Shown here: positions 1 through 8,839 of the stretch, one piece after another
How positions within the stretch are numbered: the first letter of the stretch is position 1
How the letters are laid out: each line of letters starts with the position of its first letter
From: Chloroflexota bacterium
Lineage (GTDB): Bacteria > Chloroflexota > Anaerolineae > VGOG01
NCBI GenBank assembly: GCA_030611885.1
Contig: JAUWOY010000008.1
Location: forward strand, 18,352 to 82,351
Direction: 5' to 3'
Length of the DNA: 64,000 nt
Made by a program: the position numbers and the translations under genes
The notes under the pieces: generated by a model
The model's database searches: none
What the model was told of the DNA's origin: nothing
The model's input: the letters and a program-made list of their open reading frames with translations, nothing else

Positions 1-1850
1 GGGTGAGCCAGGCTTAAATTCGACTGTGGTTGTAGCAACCTGAGAATCCGACGCGGCCGTGATGATAGCCGTGCCTACCTCGGTCTCCGAGGTCAGAACA
101 GTCGTGACCACTCCACCAATGGTGATCCCGGTGTCGCTGCCCAGATTACCTAAGCTGGTAGTGAAGGTCACCACCGTGTTGTTGGCCACAGGGTTAGTGT
201 ACTGATCAGTCACTGTGACCGTCAGGGTTGAGGTGTAGCTGCCAACCCAGATGCTCTCTGGATCAGCTTCCAACGTCACTATGGCAGGCGAGCCAGCGCT
301 AAACACCACGGTTTCTATGGCAGATGTCATACCGATTGTAGCGGTGATGGTCGCCGTCCCAGACTTCTGAGAAGTCAACGTTGTTGTGGCCACCCCGCTG
401 CTGGTGGTCTTGGTGATGGTCTCGCTGCTCAGACTGTCAAAGCTCGTGGTGAAGGTCACCACCGTCGGCCCCACAAGGTTATCGTACTGATCTTTCACCG
501 TAGCCGTGAGAGATGATGTCTCACCCACTGTCGGTTCCGTCAGATCGGCCACCAAGGTCACTGTATAGGGTGAGAGAGGCATGAACTCGACTGTGGCCAT
601 GCCAACCTTGGAATCGGCAGTGGCCGTGATGAAGGCCGTACCCGCCTCGGTCCCCGAGGTCAGAACAGTCGTGACCACTCCACCAATGGTGAGCCCGGTA
701 TCGCTGCCCAGACTACCTAAGCTGGTAGTGAAGGTCACCACCGTCGGCCCCACAAGGTTATCGTACTGATCTGTCACCGTGACCGAGAGCGTCGAGGCGC
801 CCCCAGCGATCAGACTGGGCGGATCGGCCACCAGGGCCACCGTGGCGGGCGAACCCACGCTAAACACTACAGTTTTTACGGCAGATGTTATACCAATCGT
901 AGCGGTGATGGTCGCCGTCCCAGGTTCCTGAGAAGTCAACGTGGCCGTGGCTATCCCATCGGTCGTGGTGGCGGTATCGCTGCTCAGATTACCTAAGCTG
1001 GTAGTGAAGGCCACCACCGTGTTATCGGACACGAGGTTACTGTACTGATCCTTCACCGTGGCCGTGAGCGATGACGAGTAATCCACTGTCAGACTCGTCG
1101 GATTAGCCTCTAACGTCACCGTGTAGGGGAAGTCAGGCTCGAAGGCAATGGCGGTCGTGGTAATTGCGGAACCCGACGCGGCTGTGATGATAGCCATACC
1201 CACCGTGTTCGACGCGGTCAAAACGGCCGTGGCCACTCCATCGGTGGTGGTCTTGGTAGTGGTATAGCTACCGAGCTCACCCAGGCTGGTAGTGAAGGTC
1301 ACCACCGTGTTATTGGCCACATTGTTCTCGTGCCTGTCCGTCACCCTGGCCGAGAGCGTCGAGGTGTACCCAACGGTCAGACTGGTTGGACAGGCCAGGG
1401 TCACTGTATGGGGTGAGAGAGGCGTGAATTCGACTGTCGTGGTCACGATAACGGTATCGGCTGTGGCCGTGATGGTAGCCGTACCCGCCTCGGTCCCCGA
1501 AGTCAGTGTGGCTGTAGCCACTCCATTGACCGTGGGCCTGGTGACGGTATCGCTGCCCAGGCTCCCCCGGCTGGTCTCGAAGATTACATCCGTATCCACG
1601 GGATTCCCCACATAATCCGTGACCGTGGCGGTGAGGATGGATGTGTGTCCATCCACCTGGATACTGGCGGGGTTGGCCACCAGGTCCACATTCCAGACAA
1701 CACCCCCCAGGACTACATAGGTAATTGTTATCAGAGAATCTGCCGTCACCGTGATATTCGCTGTGCCTGAACTGCATTCCGATGTCAACGTCGCCGTAGC
1801 TACACCTTTAGCTACACCGCTACAGCCTGTGCTGCTGGTGATGCTGCGCG
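1..1850. repeat. Tandem Ig-domain repeats with a two-domain (about 565 bp) higher-order period
   Basis: The phrase gtgaaggtcaccaccgt recurs about every 277-288 bp (near 163, 452, 729, 1294). Blocks two domains apart are more alike than neighbours: about 78-177 and 645-744 are nearly identical over 100 bp, and so are about 318-362 and 882-926. This points to recent duplication of a domain pair rather than of single domains. Confidence 0.8.
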
Positions 1851-4800
1851 TCTCGGCAATGGGGTCGAGGTAGCCGAGACTCGTAGTAAAGGTCACTGTC
1901 TCGTTGCATAGGAGGTTCTCGCATGAATCCTCCACCGTAGCGGTGATGATAGAGGTGTCAAGCTTAAGTGAAGCTGGAATGGCAACCGGCGCGCGGGTGA
2001 CAGTTAGTCTACCACCATCATCAAGAGAGCCCGCTGTGACAGTGATGTTTGAGGTATCGTTGATCAAGTCTACGCTGCTCACCTTGTGAGTGCTGAAGAC
2101 GTCCAGTTCCCACCCCAGCCTGCGGTAATCGCGCTTCTCAAGCTCCTCCAGTTCCTCTTGTTTGACACCCAATGAAGGGCAAAGCCAGCCCTCGATAGTC
2201 CCCGTTCCCACCTTGTAGCCATGAAGCTCCACACTGCCAGTGCCCGTCACGATCTCGACAGCATCGTCGGGCAAGGTGTCCACCAGATCAGGGTCGGTGC
2301 CGGTGCATTTCAAGCACACATCCACCTGCTGAGGAGACACCAGCCCCACCTGATTGCCATATTGATCGGTCACCGTGAACTGGAGGGTCTCGGTGTTACA
2401 GCAGGTGAGATTGATGTCGGGGGGAGTCATGACCAGAGTAGCCGGATCGCCGGCCGTAGTGGTGATCTGCCCGGTATTTGTAACCGCACTCCCTATGGCC
2501 GCGGCTTCAAACGTCGCCACCCCCGGCCGCGTCCCAGAGGTCGCCGTAGCCGTGGCCCGGCCCGCGCCGCCTGAGATAGTCGCGCCAGAGCGGAAGGCAT
2601 CAATCTCGGTATCATCAGTTCCCGTAGTTTCTACTGTTACGGTTACATTGCGGGAGGCCAGGGTCAAGCCAGTGGTGATTACCCTCTCAACCCAATCATC
2701 GGTCCCTGACATGTCTATAACTCTGGTATATGCAGGGCTGTCAATAGTAACAGTGACCGTACCTCTGTTGAGCCCCTGGTGGTAAATGAAGGAGACCGCC
2801 GTTCCTGTGAAGTTCCAGGACGCCCAGGCGCCTACCGTATCTGTATGGATGTACGTGACCCCGACAGCAGTAGCTGAGGGCCATCCTGGTGCTGTCACCT
2901 TGATCGCATCTTCTGCCTCCACGTACTCATACGGCACCGAGGCCCTGATGGAAGGGGTGATGGTGAAGCCCACCATGACGCCATCGGGCGTAGAGCCACC
3001 GAAACCGTCATCCACATCGGCAGTGAGGGTGGAGGTATATCCGCCAACCCCCATCTCATCGGGATCAGCCCTGACTGTCAGGGTGTAGACGTGCCGCCCA
3101 AAGGTGACGGCAGTCGTGTCGGTCACCACAGAGCAGCCAGTAACTACAATGGTGGCTGTCTGGGTCGGCCCAGAAATCTGCTGCGAGGTAAGGGTTGTTG
3201 TGACCCAGCCATTGACTGTGGTTTGAGTAACCGGACTCACGCTGCCCAAGTTGGTAGTGAAAGTCACCACCGTGCCATCCTTTACTGGATTCTCACATAT
3301 ATCCGTCACTCTGGCGGTGGTGGTTGAGGTATAGGGGAAATCAGCAAGGAGATCCGTATTCTCGTCGGTGGCGTAGAGCAATGTCGGACTGACATTGACC
3401 GTCAGGGTATGGCAAGAACCCGCCAAGACGGTGAGGTTTAGCGTCCCGGTAACAGGATACCCACTGACCGTGCCGGTGATAGTTCCCGTTCCCGACATCC
3501 AGCCATGGACTTCCACACTCCCAACACCATCGGTGATCTCAACGGAGCTGGTGGGCAAGAAATCACCATAGGGCGTGCTGGTGAAGTCCACCGTCAGCGT
3601 CATAGGCACCACCGCCCCCACCACGTTGCTGTACTCATCGGTCACCGTGAACTGGAGGGTCTCGGTGGCACAGCAGGTGATGGAGATACCATCAGTGGGC
3701 GAGATGATCAAAGTGTGCGGAGGGCCAGCCGTGAGGGCGATGGACACTGTATCTGTCTTCACGCTGTCACCGTAGACTTCACAGCACTGCCTCCCCACAG
3801 CCGCGGCCTCAACCGACAATACCCCCGCCTTCGTCCCTGCGGTCAGCACGGCCGTAGCTTCGCCTATGCCTCCTGAGGTACGCGTGCCAGAGCGGAAGGC
3901 GTCTACGTAGACGCGCTTGTCCGTGGCCCCTACGGTTCCCGTAATCCCAGCTACCTCCACCGTTATAACGTGCGACCCGAAGATTAAGGTGTCCGTGATA
4001 ACGTGCTCAACTTGATATTGCTCTGATGAGAGAGAGGCATACATGTCAATGGTGATGGGCAAGCCGCTATCAACGGTGACAGTGGCTACACCAGCATCAG
4101 ACAACTTGGGATAAATCAAGGAAACCGCCGTTCCCGTAAAGTCCCAACTTGCGGTAAGTCTTGCGGTATTAGTGTATATCGCGTACCCGCCATGATGACT
4201 CGCGGTATCGCTGATGGCCCACCCACCCGTTATCACCTCGGTTGGGTCTTCCCCTTCCACCAACTCGTATGGCAGGGTGATCCAGGCACCGTTCTCATCG
4301 GTCGCCACGAAGCCAACCATGGTGCAGTCGGGCACATACTCGCCAACAAACTGATCCTCCACTACAGCTGTAAGGGTAGTGGTAGAAACCCCATTAGCCA
4401 CAATCTGGAAAGGACTGGCCGTGACCGTCACGGTGGCAGGCACGCTCGCCGTCATCCTAACCGACGTTATCTCAGTTATCATGGAGGAGATAGAGAGGTC
4501 ACCGACAATAGCGGTCACCGTAGCGTCTTTCGATTCGCATGACAAATCTATCGAGGTCAGAGTAGCCGTGCCCTCGCCATTTTCATCCGTCGTATCCCCA
4601 CAGCGGAAGGCATCAATCCAAATGCAGTTGCCGCCGGGGCATGCGGGTTCGGGGTCGGCCAGCCTCACGGTTACGGTGTGTTGTGACTCGGGATCCAAAC
4701 CAGTAGCTATCACCCTCTCTGCTGCCGTCGTGGTGCCGTCGCACATGGGCACAGTAATAGGGTCACGGCCATCCACCTGGACTTCTGCAACGCCGCCATC

Positions 4801-5295
4801 GTGGTCTTTAATATGCAACATAGAAATCGCGGTGGCCTGGAAAGTCCAGCTCAAAACGGCGTTGGGGTCCGAGGTGCCACACGCCCGGACAACCTGCCCT
4901 CCTCCGCTAGCCAAAGCGAGGGTCTCCGTATGCCAACGAGCTTGCGCCACGTCTGACTTACTCACCGCCTCGTCTTCCGCTTCCGTGTAGCAGTATGGGT
5001 CAATGGTGCCCAGGCTGGTGGTAAAAGCGACAAAGGCCCCAGGCAGCGCATTGCAACCCGAATATACCTTAGCTACAATGGTTGAAGTGGAGGCGCCATC
5101 AGCCCGGATCTCGCCCGGAGAGGCATCCATCTCTTTTACGTAAGGCTCACTAGCAGCCAGCGCGCCGCCGCCACTCTCCCCTATTTCCTCCCTGGCAGCC
5201 ACTGGCCCTACTCCGGCCAGCATGCTCATCACCAGCACCAGACCAAAAATACCAACGATTATACTCAGCACGATTTTCGCCAGTTTTGCTGTCAT
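1..5295 (-). CDS. Giant secreted Ig-repeat (Big_1/invasin-like) surface protein, C-terminus beyond window
   Basis: The frame stays open from the ATG at 5295 to the left edge (1765 codons), so the 3' end lies outside. A strong AGGAGGT sits about 10 nt before this ATG; an earlier ATG in between hits a stop after three codons. Residues 1-32 form a signal peptide. The rest is Thr/Val-rich beta sandwich: a first Ig-like domain (about 45-140), carbohydrate-binding-like modules near residues 142-232, 385-480 and 820-902 (pattern W-x-F-x-G-T-A, then VDG, then ERVI, then DAFR), Ig domains between them, and at least six tandem Big_1-like repeats of about 93-96 residues from about residue 1130 on. Residues 1046-1070 resemble threonyl-tRNA synthetase. 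It lies 51 bp after the subtilase-like gene, probably in one operon. Role inferred: adhesin or surface-layer-like protein; ligand unknown. Confidence 0.85.
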   Translation of the reverse strand, partial: MTAKLAKIVLSIIVGIFGLVLVMSMLAGVGPVAAREEIGESGGGALAASEPYVKEMDASPGEIRADGASTSTIVAKVYSGCNALPGAFVAFTTSLGTIDPYCYTEAEDEAVSKSDVAQARWHTETLALASGGGQVVRACGTSDPNAVLSWTFQATAISMLHIKDHDGGVAEVQVDGRDPITVPMCDGTTTAAERVIATGLDPESQHTVTVRLADPEPACPGGNCIWIDAFRCGDTTDENGEGTATLTSIDLSCESKDATVTAIVGDLSISSMITEITSVRMTASVPATVTVTASPFQIVANGVSTTTLTAVVEDQFVGEYVPDCTMVGFVATDENGAWITLPYELVEGEDPTEVITGGWAISDTASHHGGYAIYTNTARLTASWDFTGTAVSLIYPKLSDAGVATVTVDSGLPITIDMYASLSSEQYQVEHVITDTLIFGSHVITVEVAGITGTVGATDKRVYVDAFRSGTRTSGGIGEATAVLTAGTKAGVLSVEAAAVGRQCCEVYGDSVKTDTVSIALTAGPPHTLIISPTDGISITCCATETLQFTVTDEYSNVVGAVVPMTLTVDFTSTPYGDFLPTSSVEITDGVGSVEVHGWMSGTGTITGTVSGYPVTGTLNLTVLAGSCHTLTVNVSPTLLYATDENTDLLADFPYTSTTTARVTDICENPVKDGTVVTFTTNLGSVSPVTQTTVNGWVTTTLTSQQISGPTQTATIVVTGCSVVTDTTAVTFGRHVYTLTVRADPDEMGVGGYTSTLTADVDDGFGGSTPDGVMVGFTITPSIRASVPYEYVEAEDAIKVTAPGWPSATAVGVTYIHTDTVGAWASWNFTGTAVSFIYHQGLNRGTVTVTIDSPAYTRVIDMSGTDDWVERVITTGLTLASRNVTVTVETTGTDDTEIDAFRSGATISGGAGRATATATSGTRPGVATFEAAAIGSAVTNTGQITTTAGDPATLVMTPPDINLTCCNTETLQFTVTDQYGNQVGLVSPQQVDVCLKCTGTDPDLVDTLPDDAVEIVTGTGSVELHGYKVGTGTIEGWLCPSLGVKQEELEELEKRDYRRLGWELDVFSTHKVSSVDLINDTSNITVTAGSLDDGGRLTVTRAPVAIPASLKLDTSIITATVEDSCENLLCNETVTFTTSLGYLDPIAETRSITSSTGCSGVAKGVATATLTSECSSGTANITVTADSLITITYVVLGGVVWNVDLVANPASIQVDGHTSILTATVTDYVGNPVDTDVIFETSRGSLGSDTVTRPTVNGVATATLTSGTEAGTATITATADTVIVTTTVEFTPLSPHTVTLACPTSLTVGYTSTLSARVTDRHENNVANNTVVTFTTSLGELGSYTTTKTTTDGVATAVLTASNTVGMAIITAASGSAITTTAIAFEPDFPYTVTLEANPTSLTVDYSSSLTATVKDQYSNLVSDNTVVAFTTSLGNLSSDTATTTDGIATATLTSQEPGTATITATIGITSAVKTVVFSVGSPATVALVADPPSLIAGGASTLSVTVTDQYDNLVGPTVVTFTTSLGSLGSDTGLTIGGVVTTVLTSGTEAGTAFITATADSKVGMATVEFMPLSPYTVTLVADLTEPTVGETSSLTATVKDQYDNLVGPTVVTFTTSFDSLSSETITKTTSSGVATTTLTSQKSGTATITATIGMTSAIETVVFSAGSPAIVTLEADPESIWVGSYTSTLTVTVTDQYTNPVANNTVVTFTTSLGNLGSDTGITIGGVVTTVLTSETEVGTAIITAASDSQVATTTVEFKPGSP
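2086..2160 (-). other. ThrRS-like segment embedded in the Ig-repeat protein
   Basis: Residues 1046-1070 read QEELE followed by LEKRDYRRLGWELDVFSTH after one E. The ThrRS encoded at 42884-44632 reads QEELE, then seven extra residues, then EIEKRDHRRLGRELDLFSIH. Over the 25 aligned positions 20 are identical. The DNA is also similar: about 85 percent over some 56 bp of the larger block by eye, on the same strand and in the same frame, with one 21-bp gap. ThrRS is the normal home of this conserved motif. Confidence 0.8.
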
Positions 5296-5346
5296 CGGAC
5301 CATTACCTCCTTCGTGGATTCCTCTGCCGTGGCGTTCTTGCTAAAA

Positions 5347-7131
5347 TTAGGGACTATAGTTCCTGAAGAGCAAAGGCAGGTAGTTTCTCCAGCACTGCGA
5401 GGGATAGTTAACGGTTGCGGTGATCGTTTTCGGGTTGTTCACGTGATTGGTCATGGTGCTGGTGGCGGTGATGGGCGCGGTATAAAGGCCATAATCTGGC
5501 AGGCTGCCTTTATCTATGGAAACCGTTACCCAAGATGGTGTGTAGCCCTCACAGCGGCTGATGGAAAGCCAGGGAGCTGTCGCTGTGACGCTCCACGTGG
5601 AACAGCTCGTATTCGGATTGGTGATCTTCCGCGACGGGGGAGCACAACCATCACAGACGAGGAAGTAAAAGGGATCATCATATTCTACTTCAAGGTAATG
5701 GGTCGTTGTCATCACAGCGGCGCTGGCATCAATGCGTCCGTAGCCGAAGTAGTCATCTCTGCCTGGTGTGTCTTCTGCAGGATCACCGACCTGGTCAACA
5801 GCAGTGGACTCAATGATGCTCTCCACCTCGTCGGGTGTCAAATAGGGGTTAACCGACCAGATCAGCGCTGCCAGCCCCGAGACGTGGGGGACGGCCGCAT
5901 GAGTGCTAGAGAGCGTCCCGTAGCCGCACTTCCATTCACCTAATACGGACCTACAAAAGACACCCAAGATACCAACTCCAGCTCCAGGTGCGGCGACGTC
6001 CACCTTGTCATTGTGAGTTGAGAACTCAGGGTGCCCATCGTCAGGGTCAGTGGCAGCGACGGAAAAAACGTGATCAAGAGCCGCTGGATATTTATAGGAG
6101 CTATCGAAAGTATCCCCGGCGGCGGCAACAACAAGAGCACCCTTGGAGTGAGCATAGTTTACGGCGGTCTGCAGCGGCTGGGGGTTGATGTCGGGGTTAA
6201 GTGTCCAGCTCAGATTTATGATCTTTGCCCCATTATCAACGGCGTATTCGATCCCGCCCGCTGTATGCCAATGGTAGGAGACACCCCATTTATCAAACAC
6301 TTTGATGGGCATGATCTCAGCCCCCCAGGATACTCCTGCCATCCCATCACCGTTGTTTGTCATGGCCGCAGCGATGCTGCTCATAAAAGTACCAAGCCAC
6401 AAGTCGTCTTGAGGTTCGGGGGGAGGTTCGCCAGGCTCAGGCCAATTGACAAAATTCCAGCCATGCACATCGTCTATGTAGCCATTCCCATCGTCATCAA
6501 TCCCATTGCCCGCTATCTCGCCTGTGTTTGTCCATATCTTATCCTTTAACTCAGGGTGTGTAAGATCAACGCCTGAGTCAACAAAGGCGATAATTACCCT
6601 GTCGCTGCCAGTGGTTATGTCCCAGGCGGCGGGGGCTTCAATCTTGGGAAGGTTCCACTGCCCATCATAACTCGGATCATTGGGAATGACATCCGGAGCG
6701 CGAAGGCTATAATCGGGCCCGGCCGCGATAGCATCTGCAATCTGAACGACGTAATTGGGCTCGGCGTACTCCACCAGAGGGCTACGCTTTAGGTCCTCTG
6801 CCTTCTCTAGCTCGCGGCCCTGGGGCACGGACAGCAGCCTGAGGCCCAGGTTGTCCATCTCATCCAGAATGCTTATATCCTCAGCGAGGAGCAAAGACTG
6901 CACACCAGCTTGTGGAATGCCCTCTTTGAACTTGACAATGATCTCGCCCGCCTTGAATTCCATCGCGCCACGCCCCCCCTTCATCCCCCCCAACATTGGG
7001 GGGGAAAGAGGGGGGGCTGGGTCGGTCGTCCTCGGCATTGGCTCTTCGGCGAAAGCAAGGCAGGGGAGAAGGAGCACAAGGACAACCAAGAGAAAATGTA
7101 AAATACTTTTAATCGTTGGTGCACCCTTCAT
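5347..7131 (-). CDS. Secreted subtilase-fold (S8) protein with substituted catalytic residues
   Basis: 594 residues: signal peptide (1-28), an I9-like propeptide region (60-125, GEIIVKFKEG), a subtilisin-fold domain (about 150-470), a C-terminal beta domain and a YLPLLFRNYSP tail. The Asp motif FVDSGVD is kept (D185). The usual GHGTHVAG site reads WLGTFMSS (His to L246), the oxyanion AAAGN reads AAAGD (Asn to D340), and GTSMAxPHV reads STHAAVPHV (Ser to H411). It is therefore probably not a protease. Start 7131 is chosen because the promoter at 7203-7231 would start transcription near 7196, at the upstream ATG, and because GGAGG lies 10 nt before 7131. Residues 40-56 come from an inserted G-run repeat element. 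Confidence 0.85.
   Translation of the reverse strand: MKGAPTIKSILHFLLVVLVLLLPCLAFAEEPMPRTTDPAPPLSPPMLGGMKGGRGAMEFKAGEIIVKFKEGIPQAGVQSLLLAEDISILDEMDNLGLRLLSVPQGRELEKAEDLKRSPLVEYAEPNYVVQIADAIAAGPDYSLRAPDVIPNDPSYDGQWNLPKIEAPAAWDITTGSDRVIIAFVDSGVDLTHPELKDKIWTNTGEIAGNGIDDDGNGYIDDVHGWNFVNWPEPGEPPPEPQDDLWLGTFMSSIAAAMTNNGDGMAGVSWGAEIMPIKVFDKWGVSYHWHTAGGIEYAVDNGAKIINLSWTLNPDINPQPLQTAVNYAHSKGALVVAAAGDTFDSSYKYPAALDHVFSVAATDPDDGHPEFSTHNDKVDVAAPGAGVGILGVFCRSVLGEWKCGYGTLSSTHAAVPHVSGLAALIWSVNPYLTPDEVESIIESTAVDQVGDPAEDTPGRDDYFGYGRIDASAAVMTTTHYLEVEYDDPFYFLVCDGCAPPSRKITNPNTSCSTWSVTATAPWLSISRCEGYTPSWVTVSIDKGSLPDYGLYTAPITATSTMTNHVNNPKTITATVNYPSQCWRNYLPLLFRNYSP
6968..7016. repeat. G/C-run hairpin element inside the subtilase-like gene
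   Basis: Runs of C followed by a short core and runs of G form an imperfect hairpin that is translated in frame as PPLSPPMLGGMKGG. Similar elements lie at about 24363-24398 (in frame in the membrane glycosyltransferase gene) and at 56797-56832 and 56881-56921 (intergenic). Confidence 0.7.
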
Positions 7132-7202
7132 CGGCTCTTTCCCTCCACATAAGCCGTCTACTGGAAGTTTCTCTGCCAGCCCTCTCTTTGCCTGCACCTA
7201 AA

Positions 7203-7231
7203 ATGATACCACAAGATACCATTTGTGTCAA
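7203..7231 (-). promoter_or_regulatory. Sigma-70-type promoter of the subtilase/Ig operon
   Basis: TTGACA (7226-7231), 17-bp spacer, TATCAT (7203-7208) on the minus strand. The expected start near 7196 leaves a leader of about 65 nt before the ATG at 7131. Confidence 0.75.
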
Positions 7232-7314
7232 CAATTCACTAATCGTGTCCCTGGCCCAGTACTCATACCAAGAAAGCAATAGTTTGTTTCAGTAAGTTGA
7301 TGCAACCAGATTGG

Positions 7315-7569
7315 GGCATCGTTTCATTTGACCTCAAAGCAGCTAGAGATCGGTTTACACTTTCGGCCTCCAGCAACGCTTAATTGGCAAGGCTAGCGCC
7401 GGCTGAGTAGGCTCGGAGCGCAGCGGAGAGACGTATCGAAGCCAAGCGGGTTGGATGGGCAAAGCCGCTCGCTTGATTTCGATACGCTTTGCTACTCAAT
7501 CGGCGCTCGCTCCGGCGATTACAGGCAAGAAAGTGTAAAGGTGCTATTTTACTTACTTGAAACGATGCC
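7315..7569. mobile_element. MITE-like non-autonomous transposon with bipartite inverted ends
   Basis: The ends are perfect 12-bp inverted repeats GGCATCGTTTCA (7315-7326) and its complement (7558-7569). They are flanked by an 8-bp direct repeat CAGATTGG (7307-7314 and 7570-7577), a clean target-site duplication. A second inverted pair, TTTACACTTTC, lies about 18-24 bp inside each end (near 7353-7363 and 7529-7539). No transposase is encoded. An 8-bp duplication and GG-starting ends recall ISL3-type elements, but the family is inference. Confidence 0.8.
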
Positions 7570-7660
7570 CAGATTGGACAAGGGGGGGAGTAGGTTCCCT
7601 ACTCCCCCCCACATAAGCTTTATCCACTTAAGCTGCCCCCTTCACTACCAGCTACATAGC

Positions 7661-8806
7661 CTAAGGTTGACTCTTGAGTGTCAAGGGCAAATAGACTCCA
7701 TACCAAACCGACCAATTTTCAATACCGTCAACGAACCCATCCTTCACGACGTGAGTTCTATACGGGCCTGGGGGAAAACCAGTCACATAATAATAGGTTA
7801 CACTGATGGCCTTCGTCCCTGATCCGGTAAGAGGTATCCTTGGACTCTCATAGAAACCGGTATGACCTTCATAGGCATCTATCCCTACTTCTGCTTCCAC
7901 ATCGGAGTAGTCGAAAATCGCCCAGACGGTCCGAGTGCCCTCAATGAACTCTGTCTCTGATGGCCCCTCAGGTGAAATGCTCATGCGAAGGTTCTTGATT
8001 TCGCCTGGCCCACCCGGACGCACGTGCCACAGTTTGGACTTGATGAGCAGGCTCCCTGAATATATATTGGCTGTATAGTTTCCGGCGGGAATGGCACCAT
8101 AGCTGTGAGTTAGGGTGATGCACTTAGTGTCCGACCCTGTGAATGAGTGAGTAGCATCATACAAAATAACCTCATTCCAAAAGCGATCAATTCCAACGCA
8201 GCTTCCGTCGCAGGAATTCGTTTGACTGATCACTTTCACGGTTATGGTATGCAGCTCAGAACTCAAACCGCTAGCTATTACCCTCTCCGCTTTCGTCGTA
8301 GTAGCAGCGCACATGTCCACGGTGATGGGCGTGCCGCCATCCACCTGCACCTCGGCAACGCCGCCATCGGTATCTTTAACATACGACATTAAAATCGTGT
8401 CTGCCCTGAAGGTCGAGGTTAACGTGGCGTTGGGGCTTACCGTGCCACACGCTTTGACGTATTGCTCTCCGTAAGCCTCAGACCAGGTCTCAGTGATCCA
8501 ACCGGATGACTTTATCACCGAAGAGTGTTCCGCCTCCACACTGAACTTAGGGCCGTCGACCTTGATTTTCATCTCTTCCCCGTGCATATCGGAGTAGTCG
8601 AAGGCCAAATATACAGTCTCCGTGTCAGCAGGGAAGAGGACTATATCGTCGCCTTCGCATGAGTCACTCATGTGAAGGTTCGTGATCATGCCTTGCTCGT
8701 TGGTTGCAAGGGAACTCTCGACCTTCGCGCCTACCGCTCCTATCAGCACCACAGTAAACACCAGTGCCACGACAGCGGCTACCACTGCTTCTCTTTTCAC
8801 TTTCAT
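7661..8806 (-). CDS. Secreted protein with two copies of a shared beta module and a carbohydrate-binding-like domain
   Basis: 381 residues; AAGGAG 9 nt before the ATG. Residues 1-27 form a signal peptide. Two module copies start with ITNLHMSDS and IKNLRMSIS and continue to a VYLAFDYSDM/VWAIFDYSDV core; the same module is in the next two upstream secreted proteins. Between them sits a domain with VKDTDGGVAEVQVDGG and ERVIASGL, almost the same as one in the giant Ig protein. The C-terminus ends YGVYLPLTLKSQP, like the subtilase tail. Function unknown; likely an extracellular binding protein. It lies 33 bp after the extended rhodanese frame, so probably in the same operon. Confidence 0.8.
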   Translation of the reverse strand: MKVKREAVVAAVVALVFTVVLIGAVGAKVESSLATNEQGMITNLHMSDSCEGDDIVLFPADTETVYLAFDYSDMHGEEMKIKVDGPKFSVEAEHSSVIKSSGWITETWSEAYGEQYVKACGTVSPNATLTSTFRADTILMSYVKDTDGGVAEVQVDGGTPITVDMCAATTTKAERVIASGLSSELHTITVKVISQTNSCDGSCVGIDRFWNEVILYDATHSFTGSDTKCITLTHSYGAIPAGNYTANIYSGSLLIKSKLWHVRPGGPGEIKNLRMSISPEGPSETEFIEGTRTVWAIFDYSDVEAEVGIDAYEGHTGFYESPRIPLTGSGTKAISVTYYYVTGFPPGPYRTHVVKDGFVDGIENWSVWYGVYLPLTLKSQP

Positions 8807-8839
8807 TTTTGAGACTCCTTTCGTTTTGTTAGTCGAATT

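Larger units (their letters stand above)
7198..7660. other. Intergenic region holding promoter and MITE
   Basis: No gene is supported here. From the right side of the subtilase gene it holds the operon promoter, about 75 bp of plain spacer, the 255-bp MITE with its target duplications, and a C/G-run with hairpin potential (7583-7612) that may end transcription of the secreted-protein operon coming from the right. Confidence 0.6.

Noticed and set aside
1310..1777. 155-codon frame on the minus strand within the Ig gene
   Set aside because: It is in another frame of the Ig-repeat gene, Gly/His-rich from repeat codons, with no ribosome site.
5314..5943. 209-codon plus-strand frame opposite the subtilase gene
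   Set aside because: Antisense shadow of a well-supported gene; no family motif and no ribosome site.
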